The notes beneath the pieces are model-generated. The model was not told the origin of the DNA and searched no databases. It worked only from the letters and a program-made list of their open reading frames with translations. DNA of 64,000 bases, from NCBI GenBank assembly GCA_022695795.1, contig MU404089.1:62001-126000 (forward strand), in the 5' to 3' direction. The translations under genes and the position numbers were made by a program. Source of the DNA: Biscogniauxia marginata. Lineage: Eukaryota > Ascomycota > Sordariomycetes > Xylariales > Xylariaceae. Shown here in pieces: positions 19,949-30,143 of this stretch (positions are counted from its first letter, which is position 1; each line of letters opens with the position of its first letter).

Positions 19949-21701
19949 GAGCTCAGACTCGGATCCCTTCTCCCTGGAAAGATATCTACTCTTCCTCAAT
20001 CAACCAGGACGTCCACGCGCGGTATCGTCTGCCTCTGCACCTGGTCGACTTGAAAGAGCTCCTTTCCAGATCCAGGATGACTCCTCCACCTCTGCTGGGG
20101 GCGGGAGTAAAGCATCGGAGGCAGACGAAGATGAGGGCCACGAAGGTCACCACGAAGGCTCGTCTACAGGATCAGACTCAAACAACCCATCTAACCACCC
20201 CGGAGAGGACCCTTCATCTGATCACGATGAAGATAATGCGTCTGTTCAAGAGGGTTCAGCCGGTCTTTCAGACGGTTCACTGACTTACGTAGCGGACTCG
20301 AACCAAGCTGAAGAACATGCTTGGCTTTCTGATGATTCTACTTTGGTAGACCACATGGCTCCACCCGCTATGGCTCGGCCTGAATATATGGCGTCCTCTG
20401 TATACTCGGATGAGCAGACCAGTGCAGTTGGTCACAATTCACCAGGCCCGAGTTCAACCTTAGCTCCCATTTCTGGCCTGAACCCCGTAACAGCCTCGGA
20501 TTTTGAAGACAATTATTCCATCAACCCCCTACACGTCCAGCAATCGCACACTTTACGTACAGACCGATGCCTCACTGAACATGAGCGCGAGTTCGATGAG
20601 AATATCGGCCGTAAGGGCCCGAAGTCGATTAGCTATCTGGAGCAGTATGCTATCGAGCAAGAACATGAAGCCGAGGAACGTTGTCGCGCTGCCAAAGAGG
20701 ACGAGAAGCAAGAGCTTGGGACTCAGCAACGAGCTACAAATACTACAACCCTCGCCCAGCTCCGAGAGCAAACTCGCGCTAACGAGGAATATGACCAGCA
20801 CAGAATTCCTGCAATAATGGAGTGGTTTGCTCAGCTTGACAATGCCCAGCAAGTGACCGACAATGCCACGGGTGCCCTAGGTGAAGAGCCCTCAATTTCT
20901 GACTCTTCCTCTGATTCCTCTTCGTTTTCTTCGTTGTCTTCAGATAAGATCACTCATTTTCACGAAGGAGACCACACCGGCGATTACCCCCATACAAATG
21001 CCAACATCGCCTATGACCAAGGTCGCGTGACAGGCATGAAGAAAGGCTACCAAAAGGGTTATCACAAGGGCTACAAGAAAGGAAAGAAGCGTGGCTATAA
21101 TCAAGCTTGCGACGATAATCTAACTTGCACCAATACGCACAAGAACTATCTCTCTCGCCAACCCTCAGAGCAACCACTTCAGCGCGACGAGCCCATCATG
21201 GCCCTTTCCAAAGCGGATGGAACGGTCATCACCCCCAATGAGCTGATGCAGGAGGTCGAAAACATGATGGATCGTCTGGGAATTCCCCGCAAGGGGACGT
21301 ACCTTGAGAGAAGCCACGACGAGATTCGCGGATTCTGGAACGGCGTGCGATTGCAGCTTTGGACCGAAGAGGATAAGAAGATTCCTCTGCAGCAGGAGAA
21401 TCAATTCCAGCAACACACATTCGCGTCACCATCGGTGCTCCAAGACAGCGACAGCACAAGCTGCCCTCAGCCTCGCGCGCCCTCCAACAGTTCATCGCGC
21501 CGAAAGACGACCGAAGAGAAACTCGAAGAACTAGATGGTTTTTTCGGGGATCCCAGCGACGAATGGGAGCGTCGCCAGATGGAGATTAGAAACCGCGATA
21601 ACCATACTGGCGCCTACACCCAACTGGCTCAACCCCAAGTCGGAGAACCCAACCTGGAGGATGACAAGCAGGCAGGCCAGCCGCCCGCCCCAGACTCCTA
21701 A
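19896..21701 (+). CDS. acidic low-complexity protein with seven GX3 repeats, unknown function
   Basis: Single exon, 601 residues from the first in-frame ATG. Residues 1-340 are Ser/Asp/Glu/Gly-rich and probably disordered. A Ser-rich stretch precedes a striking basic block in which glycine recurs every fourth residue from G376 to G400 (seven glycines; GMKKGYQKGYHKG is part of it). This spacing is that of the GX3 motif of Yae1/Lto1-type proteins, but the rest of the protein has no similarity I can see to Yae1. A short conserved-looking globular segment follows (ELMQEVENMMDRLGIP, then GFWNGVRLQLW, about 448-490), with an acidic C-terminus (FFGDPSDEWERRQMEIR). No membrane segments or signal peptide. 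Likely a lineage-restricted fungal protein; no function assigned. Confidence 0.78.
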   Translation: MSSSSQSSPKSSPSGSTESSDSDPFSLERYLLFLNQPGRPRAVSSASAPGRLERAPFQIQDDSSTSAGGGSKASEADEDEGHEGHHEGSSTGSDSNNPSNHPGEDPSSDHDEDNASVQEGSAGLSDGSLTYVADSNQAEEHAWLSDDSTLVDHMAPPAMARPEYMASSVYSDEQTSAVGHNSPGPSSTLAPISGLNPVTASDFEDNYSINPLHVQQSHTLRTDRCLTEHEREFDENIGRKGPKSISYLEQYAIEQEHEAEERCRAAKEDEKQELGTQQRATNTTTLAQLREQTRANEEYDQHRIPAIMEWFAQLDNAQQVTDNATGALGEEPSISDSSSDSSSFSSLSSDKITHFHEGDHTGDYPHTNANIAYDQGRVTGMKKGYQKGYHKGYKKGKKRGYNQACDDNLTCTNTHKNYLSRQPSEQPLQRDEPIMALSKADGTVITPNELMQEVENMMDRLGIPRKGTYLERSHDEIRGFWNGVRLQLWTEEDKKIPLQQENQFQQHTFASPSVLQDSDSTSCPQPRAPSNSSSRRKTTEEKLEELDGFFGDPSDEWERRQMEIRNRDNHTGAYTQLAQPQVGEPNLEDDKQAGQPPAPDS

Positions 21702-22688
21702 AGATCTGTCGACCGTGGTTCGACGGTTCACAATGTCCAAACAAGCACCTGGACATGGCCCCGTGGCGTTTGGAATGACATTCTGGGAGTTCGGAACGAG
21801 ATGATACACGATTTGGGAAAACTAGTAAAGAACAAAAAAAACATTTTCATTTTCGGTAAGACTGATCTGATCCGGGTCAACCTACCCAATACAAAAATTA
21901 TTTTTTTCATGAAATGGCTTCAGCTAACTAGATACCTCGCCTTAGGAATACCTCGCAAGATACATGGCGTTCACGGAACACGCGGTCCCCCTCCTACGGT
22001 TTCCCTCAATTTGGGAGGATTTCATCGGCAAGGTCTGAGAGAGAGGATTTCAGATCTGGAAGGAGATTTCTGATGTTATCATGTCTGAACTATCCACAAT
22101 ATGCCCAGTGTAAGATTTATGACAACAATAAGATTCGGGGCAACTGGTTTTTCATCTTCGAGTCTGGACTGAGGGAAGTCCGGGATAACTTGGTTCGGGG
22201 GGCTTTTTCTGAGGAGGATGGATGATATCTGAGCGAGGGACGTTCAGGAAGATCACTTTGATCTGGGGACTCCTTCGTGGTGAATCAATCATTCAATGGT
22301 ATGGCTCTAGGCATAGGAACACTGCCACTAAGGCACGGGAATTTGGTAGTCAATGATGACACCGGTAAACAGAAGATCTATTTCGAGTGTGATGCGATAG
22401 ATGGTGGAGATGAGGTGTTGTGTATAAAGTGTTAGGTAAGGTACGGAGAAGTACGTACCTGCGTACCTAAAGAGAAGCATGCGCACAGACCACGTGCAAG
22501 CCACCAGAAGGTAAGTATCTAAGTACCTCCCACACAGCTAGAGACTTTGCCAGCTGTCAACGGGAAGCAACCAAAGTTCCACGTAGGTTGGTTAGTTGGA
22601 CTATCACGAAGCTCATCCAAGCACCGCGAAATCCTCCCCGACGACCGCAATTAGAGAAATATCGGCCACAAATCTGCACAAGCCAAAG
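21702..22688. other. intergenic, promoter of coatomer epsilon gene
   Basis: 987 bases without a supported coding frame. Features: CACGTG at 22491-22496, about 195 bases before the ATG of the next gene, and several GTACGTACCT/GTAAGTACC motifs at 22440-22530. Confidence 0.55.
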
Positions 22689-23772
22689 ATGGACCCGTAC
22701 TCGGCAGAAGGCGAGCTGATCAACATCCACAACCACTTCCACCAGGGCCAGTACCAAGAGGTAATCGACTTCGACGCCTCTGCCCTGTCGCCCGAGAATG
22801 CGCTGCCCGCCAAAGTCCTCGTCCTCCGATCTCGAATCGCATTGGGTCAGGCCGAAGACGTGCTCGCAGAGGTCCAAGGAGAGTCGGCGCCTGAGCTCGC
22901 AGCCGCGGGTGCCCTCGCCGAGTTCACTCTCGGCAGGAAAGATGCGGCGGTGAAGGCCATCGAAGAGCTAGCTTCGTCTGCGGGCGACAACCAGACTGTC
23001 CAGGTGCTTGGAGGCACTGTTTTGCAGGCTGCTGGAAAGTCGGAAGAGGCCATTGCCCTCCTGTCACAACATACTGGTAGTCGTACGTCTCTTACACCCA
23101 TGATGGTTACTCCCATGAAGCAGAATTACTGACATGGCATGCATTTCTAGTCGACGCCGTCGCTTTAATTGCCCAGATACACTTACAACAGAACCGGACG
23201 GACTTGGCTATCAAGGAGGTCACGGGGGCGCGAAAATGGGCACAGGACAGCTTATTGGTTAACCTGGCAGAATCGTGGGTTGGGCTACGATTAGTATGTA
23301 TACCTACACATGAATGATATATTCGGAGGAGCTAACGAGTGTTATCTAGGGCGGCGAAAAGTATCAACAGGCATTCTACGTATTTGAAGAGCTCGCTCAG
23401 GCCCCGTCGACATCTTCCATCGTCTCCCTCGTCTCGCAGGCCGTCTGTGAACTTCACCTAGGCCGAGTAGAAGAGGCGCAAACCGCCCTGGAGCAAGCAG
23501 TACAGAAACAGCCAGATTATGCGGAGGCCATTGCGAACCTGTTGGTTTTGACGGTGGTGACTGGGAAAGATCCATCGGAACTTACAAGGTATGTAGACCT
23601 TGAATGGGGTTTCTCCTGTATTTCTTCCGTCGGGGCACGATACTGACATATATGCTGCTATAGCTCCCTCAAGAAGGTATCGCCCGAGCATCCTTACCTT
23701 ACCGATCTCGAAGAGAAGGGCGCTTTGTTTGACAAGGCGGCCACGAAATTCAGCGCCAAGGTTTCTGCTTAG
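22689..23772 (+). CDS. sec28: coatomer subunit epsilon (epsilon-COP)
   Basis: Four exons: 22689-23082, 23151-23293, 23350-23588 and 23664-23772 (introns 68, 56 and 75 nt), giving 294 residues, the usual length for epsilon-COP. The N-terminus (DPYSAEGELINIHNHFHQGQYQEVI) and the helical-hairpin repeats match the TPR-like alpha-solenoid of COPE/Sec28, which clasps the C-terminal part of alpha-COP in the COPI coat. The repeats include VLRSRIALGQAEDVL, GKSEEAIALL, QIHLQQNRTDLAIKEV, GEKYQQAFYVFEEL and LGRVEEAQTALEQAV. Residue SLKKVSPEHPYL and the basic end AAKFSAKVSA-like tail close the protein. The gene acts in retrograde Golgi-to-ER and intra-Golgi vesicle traffic in the cytosol. All exon joins keep the repeat register. 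Confidence 0.95.
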
Positions 23773-26053
23773 AAGAGGAAGACTGTTGTTATCCAATGAT
23801 GGGTTGTTGCGTACAGGCGCCGTTCTTTCATCCTCGATCTTGCGTATAGATACCTAGAGACTGGCGGTTAGGCTAAAAAGGGAAGTAAGAAAGGGAGCAT
23901 TCGCCATTATACCAATATGGCGAGCACAACAGAAATGAAGTAATGACATTCTTGCATACATATATCTCTAGGCGCTCCGTATAACCTGTGTTGGTGATAT
24001 TTTCAGCATCGTGGCTCGATCTGGAAATGCTGTGGTAATGTCCGGTGTAATCAACATCCTTATTGGGTCCTTCGACAGAGGTTACCTAGAGCGGTATCCC
24101 GACAAACACAAGCCATTCCCATCATCGTGGGGATCTTATTTGTGACCATGAATGCATCACACAAATCCCATGCAAGAAGCCGAAGCAGGGGTCCTAATTC
24201 CAGGGTCTTTTCCTCCGTGTAATAAAGCACCTGTACAGCTTAACACGACGTCATTGTATCTGAGAGTAGGGCATCGTGATGTTTACGGGGTGCGGAGAAG
24301 TTGTCTCGAATGCGCAATGACGCCGTAGAATGCAAACATCGACTCATTTGAAAAAGGGCGAGTTGGATGAGTGGGTCCTTATCGGACTGCCCCTCATTCA
24401 TTTGGTGAGCGCTTCCCCTTTGCATTCTGCCCCTCATCTGCTTCTCGCACTCTCCCCCTTAGACGTACATATGAATTGGATTGGCCAAACAGATTGTATA
24501 GCAGGTTATACTACATTAGTAGGGCCCGGGTGTAATAGTTGTATATTAGTCAAGTATCTAAACTAGAAGAAAAAACGCGATTGCTACTAAGAAAGGTACT
24601 TACATCAGGCAAAATAATACTACCCCTAGGTTCATACTGTATCTCTTAGCGAAGAGCCTCTGATGATCGATCGCGGCATTGCTAACCTCGTTCAGGTAAC
24701 GCGGCGCTATCGTAAGCTTCTCCAGAGGGCTTTTCCACCTACATACATGTTGTTCCAACAAGTTCTACTGTACACCTCACCACCTCGTCACGGCTGACCG
24801 AACTATCGTGAGATTTCTAGCACATGCGGCCGATGACATCATTTAACCTCTCGGTCCTATTCCCAGCGTCCGATTCCAGCCTACCAATTCGCACACATTC
24901 TATCTCTGCACAGGCCATGCACCTTTTCTGCCATCGTGGCTTTGCGGTATGCAAGGGAGGGAGTCATGTACACTAACTCGCTTGTCGTGATCTGGTTTCC
25001 CCCCCGCACATAATTGTGGAAAAGAGCCAAAGTGCTGCCCACAGATTGTTGGCACAGGTAGTACATACCTGGTATACTTACTTCCGTAGGCGGAGGCGGA
25101 GATGCCGCTTGAACTCAACTAGCGCCTCCACCAGTCGAGGTCTCGTCCACAGTCGAACCCTCAACAAGACGCATCTTATCTCGAAATCCTGTGAGATCGC
25201 CGAGAACTGTGTCGATGAACAGAATCGAATTGTGGCTTCCCTGAAGATCTTATACTATTCGGTATCCAGGTCTTCCCCAGCAAAGGTGGTCCAGACACTG
25301 GAGAGAACGCTGAGACTGTGAGGATAGTGGTCTGGAACCGTGGGGATGGGCCCGGGGTGCCAAACCCAGTCCTATATCGAGATCACTCGATAGGCGGGCG
25401 AGGCGCCTCCGCTGTCGCCCGCCACCCAACGCTAGACAAACTTGTGGGCTACTGGGCTTCTATAGGTCCATCTAGTTCTGGGTGATACAGACGCACAGCA
25501 GGTCCGCCTTGGTGGGTAACTCAAGTGTGCAGTTGTATGGGATTGGCCACTTCAGATAGATGCAGATAGAAGTGGCAGGGAGATGATAGGTATCATTCTG
25601 TATGAACATATGCATATCAGGTTGTACGCGACATACAACACATATCCCCCCTGCAACTGTCCACAAGCAAGGTTATGCCGCAAGAGAAGAAAAAAAATAT
25701 CGAGGTAACGAGAACCTCGCCGCATCTCTTGGTCTCGTCATCATCATCACGATGTGTTCTCGGTAACTGCTTACTTAGCTAGTGCCAAACGCTAGCCCTA
25801 ACGCTCCTAATAGACGACGCTTTCGTTTTTATAAATATGTGTGTCCTCCTTCGCATTCCACGATGGCTTCCCGGGCCAAAAAACAAACAAACAAAGAGAT
25901 TAACCAACCCACTCGGTGCTACCGTCCTCATTACCACTACAGTGTTCTTTGTTTCTTGTCAGAGAACTGAGAATAGTCCATAAACCACACTACCTGCCTG
26001 TCGGACACTTACAAATATCGCTTCATCAATATTAGTACTACTCTCGACCAAAC
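23773..26053. other. intergenic between coatomer epsilon and HAD phosphatase genes
   Basis: 2.28 kb. An AATAAA at 24221-24226 is a distant poly(A) candidate. 24880-25400 is open over moderate lengths in two strands but lacks an ATG start or recognisable motif. 25690-26053 is A/T- and C-rich promoter-like sequence. No gene is called. Confidence 0.55.
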
Positions 26054-27206
26054 ATGCCTATCGCTCTCACCCCGCCAGTTGTCCCGGAGGCCAAGACCCT
26101 CCCGGACGCCGCATCTCAGCCGGCTAACAAGAAGAGAAAAATCATTTGCTTCTCTGGTATGTGATTCTAGAAGCCCAATCCTGTTCTCTCCTCGCGTGTC
26201 TCAGACATCCAATCGTGAGCACTTCCTCTCGAAACACGACCTAAAACTTTCCGATGAAGCCCTAGTGAACCTAAAAGAGTAATTATTGACTTGTATCTAC
26301 TTACCAGACTTCGATGGGACAATATTCATGCAAGACACGGGCCATGTCCTCTTCGACAACCACGGGTGCGGTGCCAAGCGCCGGGAGATCCTCGACGAGC
26401 AGATCAAAAACGGCGAGCGCTCGTTCCGCGAAGTCTCGGAGGAGATGTGGGGCTCCCTGAACGTGCCGTTCGACGACGGCTTCGAGGTCATGGAGCAGAC
26501 CCTCGAGATCGACCCGGACTTCCGGGACTTCCACCAGTACTGCATCGAGAACGGGATCCCGTTCAACGTCATCTCGGCGGGGCTGAAGCCGATCCTGCGG
26601 CGGGTGCTCGACACGTTCCTGGGTGAGGAGCAGTCGGCGCACATCGACATCGTGGCCAACGACGCGCAGATCGCGGCCGACGGGTCGGAGTGGAAGCCGA
26701 TCTGGCGGCACGACAACGCGCTCGGGCACGACAAAGCGCAGTCGATCACGGAGGCGCGGCGCGAGGCGGAGCTCGCCTGCGAGGACGGCACCATCCCGCT
26801 CATCGTGTTCATCGGCGACGGCGTGTCGGACCTTCCCGCGGCGCGCGAGGCCGACGTGCTGTTCGCGCGGCGCGGCCTGCGCCTCGAGGAGTACTGCCGC
26901 GAGCACGGCATCGCCTACGTCCCCTTCGACACGTTCGCCGGCGTGCGCGCCGAGATCGACCGCATCCGCCGCGAGGACGAGGCGGCGACGGGCGGCCGCG
27001 GCATCCCCGCCCGGTTCAACCCCCGCGCCAACCTCTGGCGCCGCGTCTCGAGCCGCAACGCCGTGCCCCGCTACGTCCTCATGTCGCCCTCCCGCGAGGA
27101 GAAGATGTTCCTCTGGCCCGAGGCCTTCTCCGAGATCAACCCCAAGACCCCCGCCGTCGAGTACGCCGAGGTGCCCGATCTGCCCGCGGCGTCGGCGCCG
27201 GCTTGA
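26054..27206 (+). CDS. HAD-superfamily phosphatase, phosphoserine-phosphatase-like (YNL010W type)
   Basis: Two exons: 26054-26156 and 26308-27206 (intron 151 nt), giving 333 residues. The splice joins CFS to DFDGTIFMQ, restoring HAD motif I with nucleophile Asp35 and acid/base Asp37. Motif II serine lies in FNVISAG, the motif III lysine is probably in the GHDKAQSI segment, and motif IV is FIGDGVSD with D205 and D209. A helical cap (ERSFREVSEEMWGSL, then VMEQTLEIDPDFRDF) lies between motifs I and II, as in phosphoserine phosphatase-like enzymes. The GHVLFDNHGCG signature after motif I is characteristic of the fungal group containing yeast YNL010W, whose true substrate is uncertain. The ~80-residue C-terminal extension and an N-terminal basic KKRK segment are not part of the fold. 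Third positions are strongly GC-biased. Confidence 0.93.
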
Positions 27207-27620
27207 GAGTAGGCCCGGCCGTTTTGTGACGCAGTCAATGTCGAGCAGGAACAAATTCTTTCACCTAATTATATTTTTCCTTTCCTTTCCTTTTCTTTCT
27301 TCTTATCCGAGTGGCTTTTAATCGCAAATTGATGCATAAACACGGCGTTTCTTTTCTTCTTCTTTTTTCTTTTCCTCCTTGGCATGGTAATGGCGCCTAT
27401 TAGAAAGACGGGCGCGGACAAGGCAACAGACACATAGTATTTAATTATACGGGGGGCGTTTTTGGAGAAGGTAAAGATAGATAGATAGATACCCTGAAAG
27501 ACGAGAGGGTACCTACTTGGCTTGGTTTTATTGATTCTACTTATTTTTTCTCTCCTCGGGAACACAGGAATACATTATACACAGGATAGATATATGAGTG
27601 GTCCAGGTGTGGGTTGAAAT

Positions 27621-27626
27621 AATAAA
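27621..27626 (+). terminator. candidate poly(A) signal of the HAD gene
   Basis: AATAAA 415 bases past the stop codon; tentative because of its distance. Confidence 0.3.
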
Positions 27627-29958
27627 AAGGGTTGAAGCCATACTACAACTCCGCGGCCCCCAAGTTCAGGGGGTTTCCCGTGTTTTGGTTCGTAAAAATT
27701 TGAACGAGTCTAGAACTCTCATGTTAAACCGCTAAGCGCCAAGAGAAGCAAGTGTGCCCTTGCTATTCGGGACTCTCTCTCTCTGTGTGTATTTGCTTAA
27801 GTTAAAAATTTTCTCCGGGCCTTAAACTAGGACTAGTCCTTTTTTCCTTTCTTTTCCTTTTGCGCGCTGGAGGGATCATCATTCGTCCAAGGCTAAGGCT
27901 CTAGGAGACCGAGGCAATTTTACGTATCGCCTTCTCTTCTCTTGCTTTTTTTCTCTTCCCTTTTTATGTGGCAAGGAACCTCCTGTAAGAGCGAAGTAGT
28001 CTGTTACTTGCGGCCGGGTACCTAGTTAGTATGGATGTTACTGCAAGTGTCTTTCGCCTGTGCCACCTCCCACGACTGCGTAAGCTTGCGGAATCGTAAC
28101 CATCAATCAATGGGATTTGCAGGATTCGCATTCGTTTCGGAGAGGGTATAATGAAAGTTGCCTGTGGTGCTAGAATAGATCGCGATCGGTTACGATTCCT
28201 CGACTCCTTTTTCAGTTCGAAGCTCCCGCTCTCTTGGCTGGCTAACTTGTAAGTACCTAATGTACCCCGATGCCGAGAAATGCTTGTGTATTTCTTGGTA
28301 GTTTGGTAGTAGTAGTGGTGGTGCTAGTGCCGCCGGAAATAGCAGAAGGGCTGAAAATTAGGGCAAGGTATTGACTGATGGAAGGAAGAGATTGTTGGAT
28401 GTCTATTATGCTCAATTGTATGATCAATTACATTGTGTTTCGGCGATCGAAAGGTAATGACGACAATCTAATTTAGGGGGGACGGAATCGTAGGATGCCT
28501 CCCTACCTATCTCTTTTTCTTTTTATTTCTCATTTTATGGTTTGTTTTCGTTTGGACCGCATCGTGATTCTAGACTTGCCAGGCACTTACACTACATCAT
28601 CATCCCACATCAATTGAACCGACTGGAGGAGAATGGGCTCCGCGGTTCCGAGCAGCCGAGTTTGGGTCCCGGTACTTCCAATGGCCATCCGCATGACAGA
28701 TAAGCGGCTATTCCTTGCCGAAGATCAGTCAGACAGTGACGACGCCTGCAAGCACTTTACGCCTGGGCATTTTTCCTTTATCATTCTCAACATGCCAGCA
28801 TACGTGTGTTCTGCCTCTGCAGGATGGCAAGATCGTTGCCGAGAAATAAAGGGCTGCAGCTAACAGATGCCTGTCCAGCTGGAGGTAAGTAAATATGTGC
28901 ATAATGTAACCAGGAGGTACTTCCCGTCAACTCTAGGCGCATCTCTCCGCATAATACCTGTACGTATCTCTAATAAATGTAAGGTAGATGGTGCTCTCTA
29001 GCTAACCTCGAGTGATGTACATGTATGTAGCTGACGAGCCTAGAGGCGCACAAATAGCCCAGGATAGGTACCCACAGGTACTTGCGGGCTAGTTACGTGC
29101 TACATACTGTAGCACAGGCGGAACATTCGATGCTAGGGCCCATCTGCGGCTTGTGTGCCGGTGCGCTTTGCCTCTCCCTCCAATCCTTCTGGGAATTAGA
29201 AATAGCTTCCCTCTATCCAATGCTCCTTAATAAACTACTGTGCTATGCAATAGCTTGAACGTCGTCAAGACCAGATCCGATTCAATTTCAGCACTAAATT
29301 GTCTTCTCCATAGGTGCAAATTGCTTCCGTCCCAGCTCTTTTAACTCTTTGACTATTCCCGAAAGCCAATTCTCCGTTCATTCACATTCATCATCCCTTT
29401 CTTGTATTATCATCAATGATCGAATACTCGATACTGCAGTATTGTTTACCAAGTGTCGCATAACTATTTTTCTTTTTCTGTTTTTGTTCGGCCTCTTGGA
29501 ATACCCTATCCCGTCCCATCTATTATAATTCTTTTTTTCACTCGTCGTTTTCCGTGTTCCGATTATTGATACTTGTATCGTCGGTCGTTCGGCTTCTGAG
29601 TTGAGTCGATCTCGCTATACAGAGAAATAAATAAACACACAGCCCACAGATTCCGACCCCCCGGATTCCCGATCTTTCTGCAGTAGCAGTTCAGGCAACG
29701 CAGACGCACCAGCACCAGCAGCACCAGCTTCAGCTAATAGTCTCGTGCTTGGGTGACGACCCGCCCCGCCAGCTCCAAAACTTGGCATCGGTTTCGAACC
29801 GTGTCGAGATCCTCAAGAGACGGCGCCTGCAAACTGCCATTTCTGGTACCATATTCTGCCTGTTCAAGTGTTTCTTTCGAGCCCTGCAAGCGACTTATAC
29901 CTTCCTCTCGTCTCTGCTGTCCTAATTATCGTTTGAATCGTCGTCTCAAAGCCCGTCC

Positions 29959-29991
29959 ATGACGAACCCGAAAGCGCTCCTGACATCATAA
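29959..29991 (+). promoter_or_regulatory. short upstream ORF in the PSD2 leader
   Basis: ATG at 29959 opens a 10-residue frame ending in TAA at 29989-29991, 152 bases before the PSD2 ATG. It lies in C/T-rich sequence that probably belongs to the 5' UTR. A role in translational control is possible but unproven. Confidence 0.4.
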
Positions 29992-30143
29992 ACCGACTGA
30001 AACCCGTCCCTGGCACTGTAGGAATCGCCCACGCCCAATAGGACGAGCTTAGCAACGTCACATACTCTAGCTTGTCCTCCTCCCTGCTGACATTGGTCGC
30101 CTTTTTATTGCTTCCGACCCCTCCCGCACTTCTTTTGTTCATC

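Larger units (their letters stand above)
27207..30143. other. intergenic, long promoter/leader of PSD2
   Basis: 2.94 kb without a supported protein. AATAAA at 27621-27626 may end the HAD transcript. GATA-type tandem repeat (ATAG)n at about 27476-27491, T-rich tracts at 27840-27970, TACC/GGTA motifs at 28990-29110, and from about 29330 T- and C-rich promoter/leader sequence leading to PSD2. A short ATG frame at 28633-28863 has no features of a real gene. Confidence 0.55.

Noticed and set aside
25016..25321. 101-codon + frame and opposite-strand frames at 24.9-25.3 kb
   Set aside because: No ATG at the start, no motif, and neither strand is preferred. Possibly a decayed gene but not supported.
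26301..27254. 317-codon frame antisense to the HAD phosphatase gene
   Set aside because: The + strand has all HAD motifs across a verified splice; the antisense frame is Arg/Val/Leu/Asp-rich, a usual shadow of GC3-biased codons.
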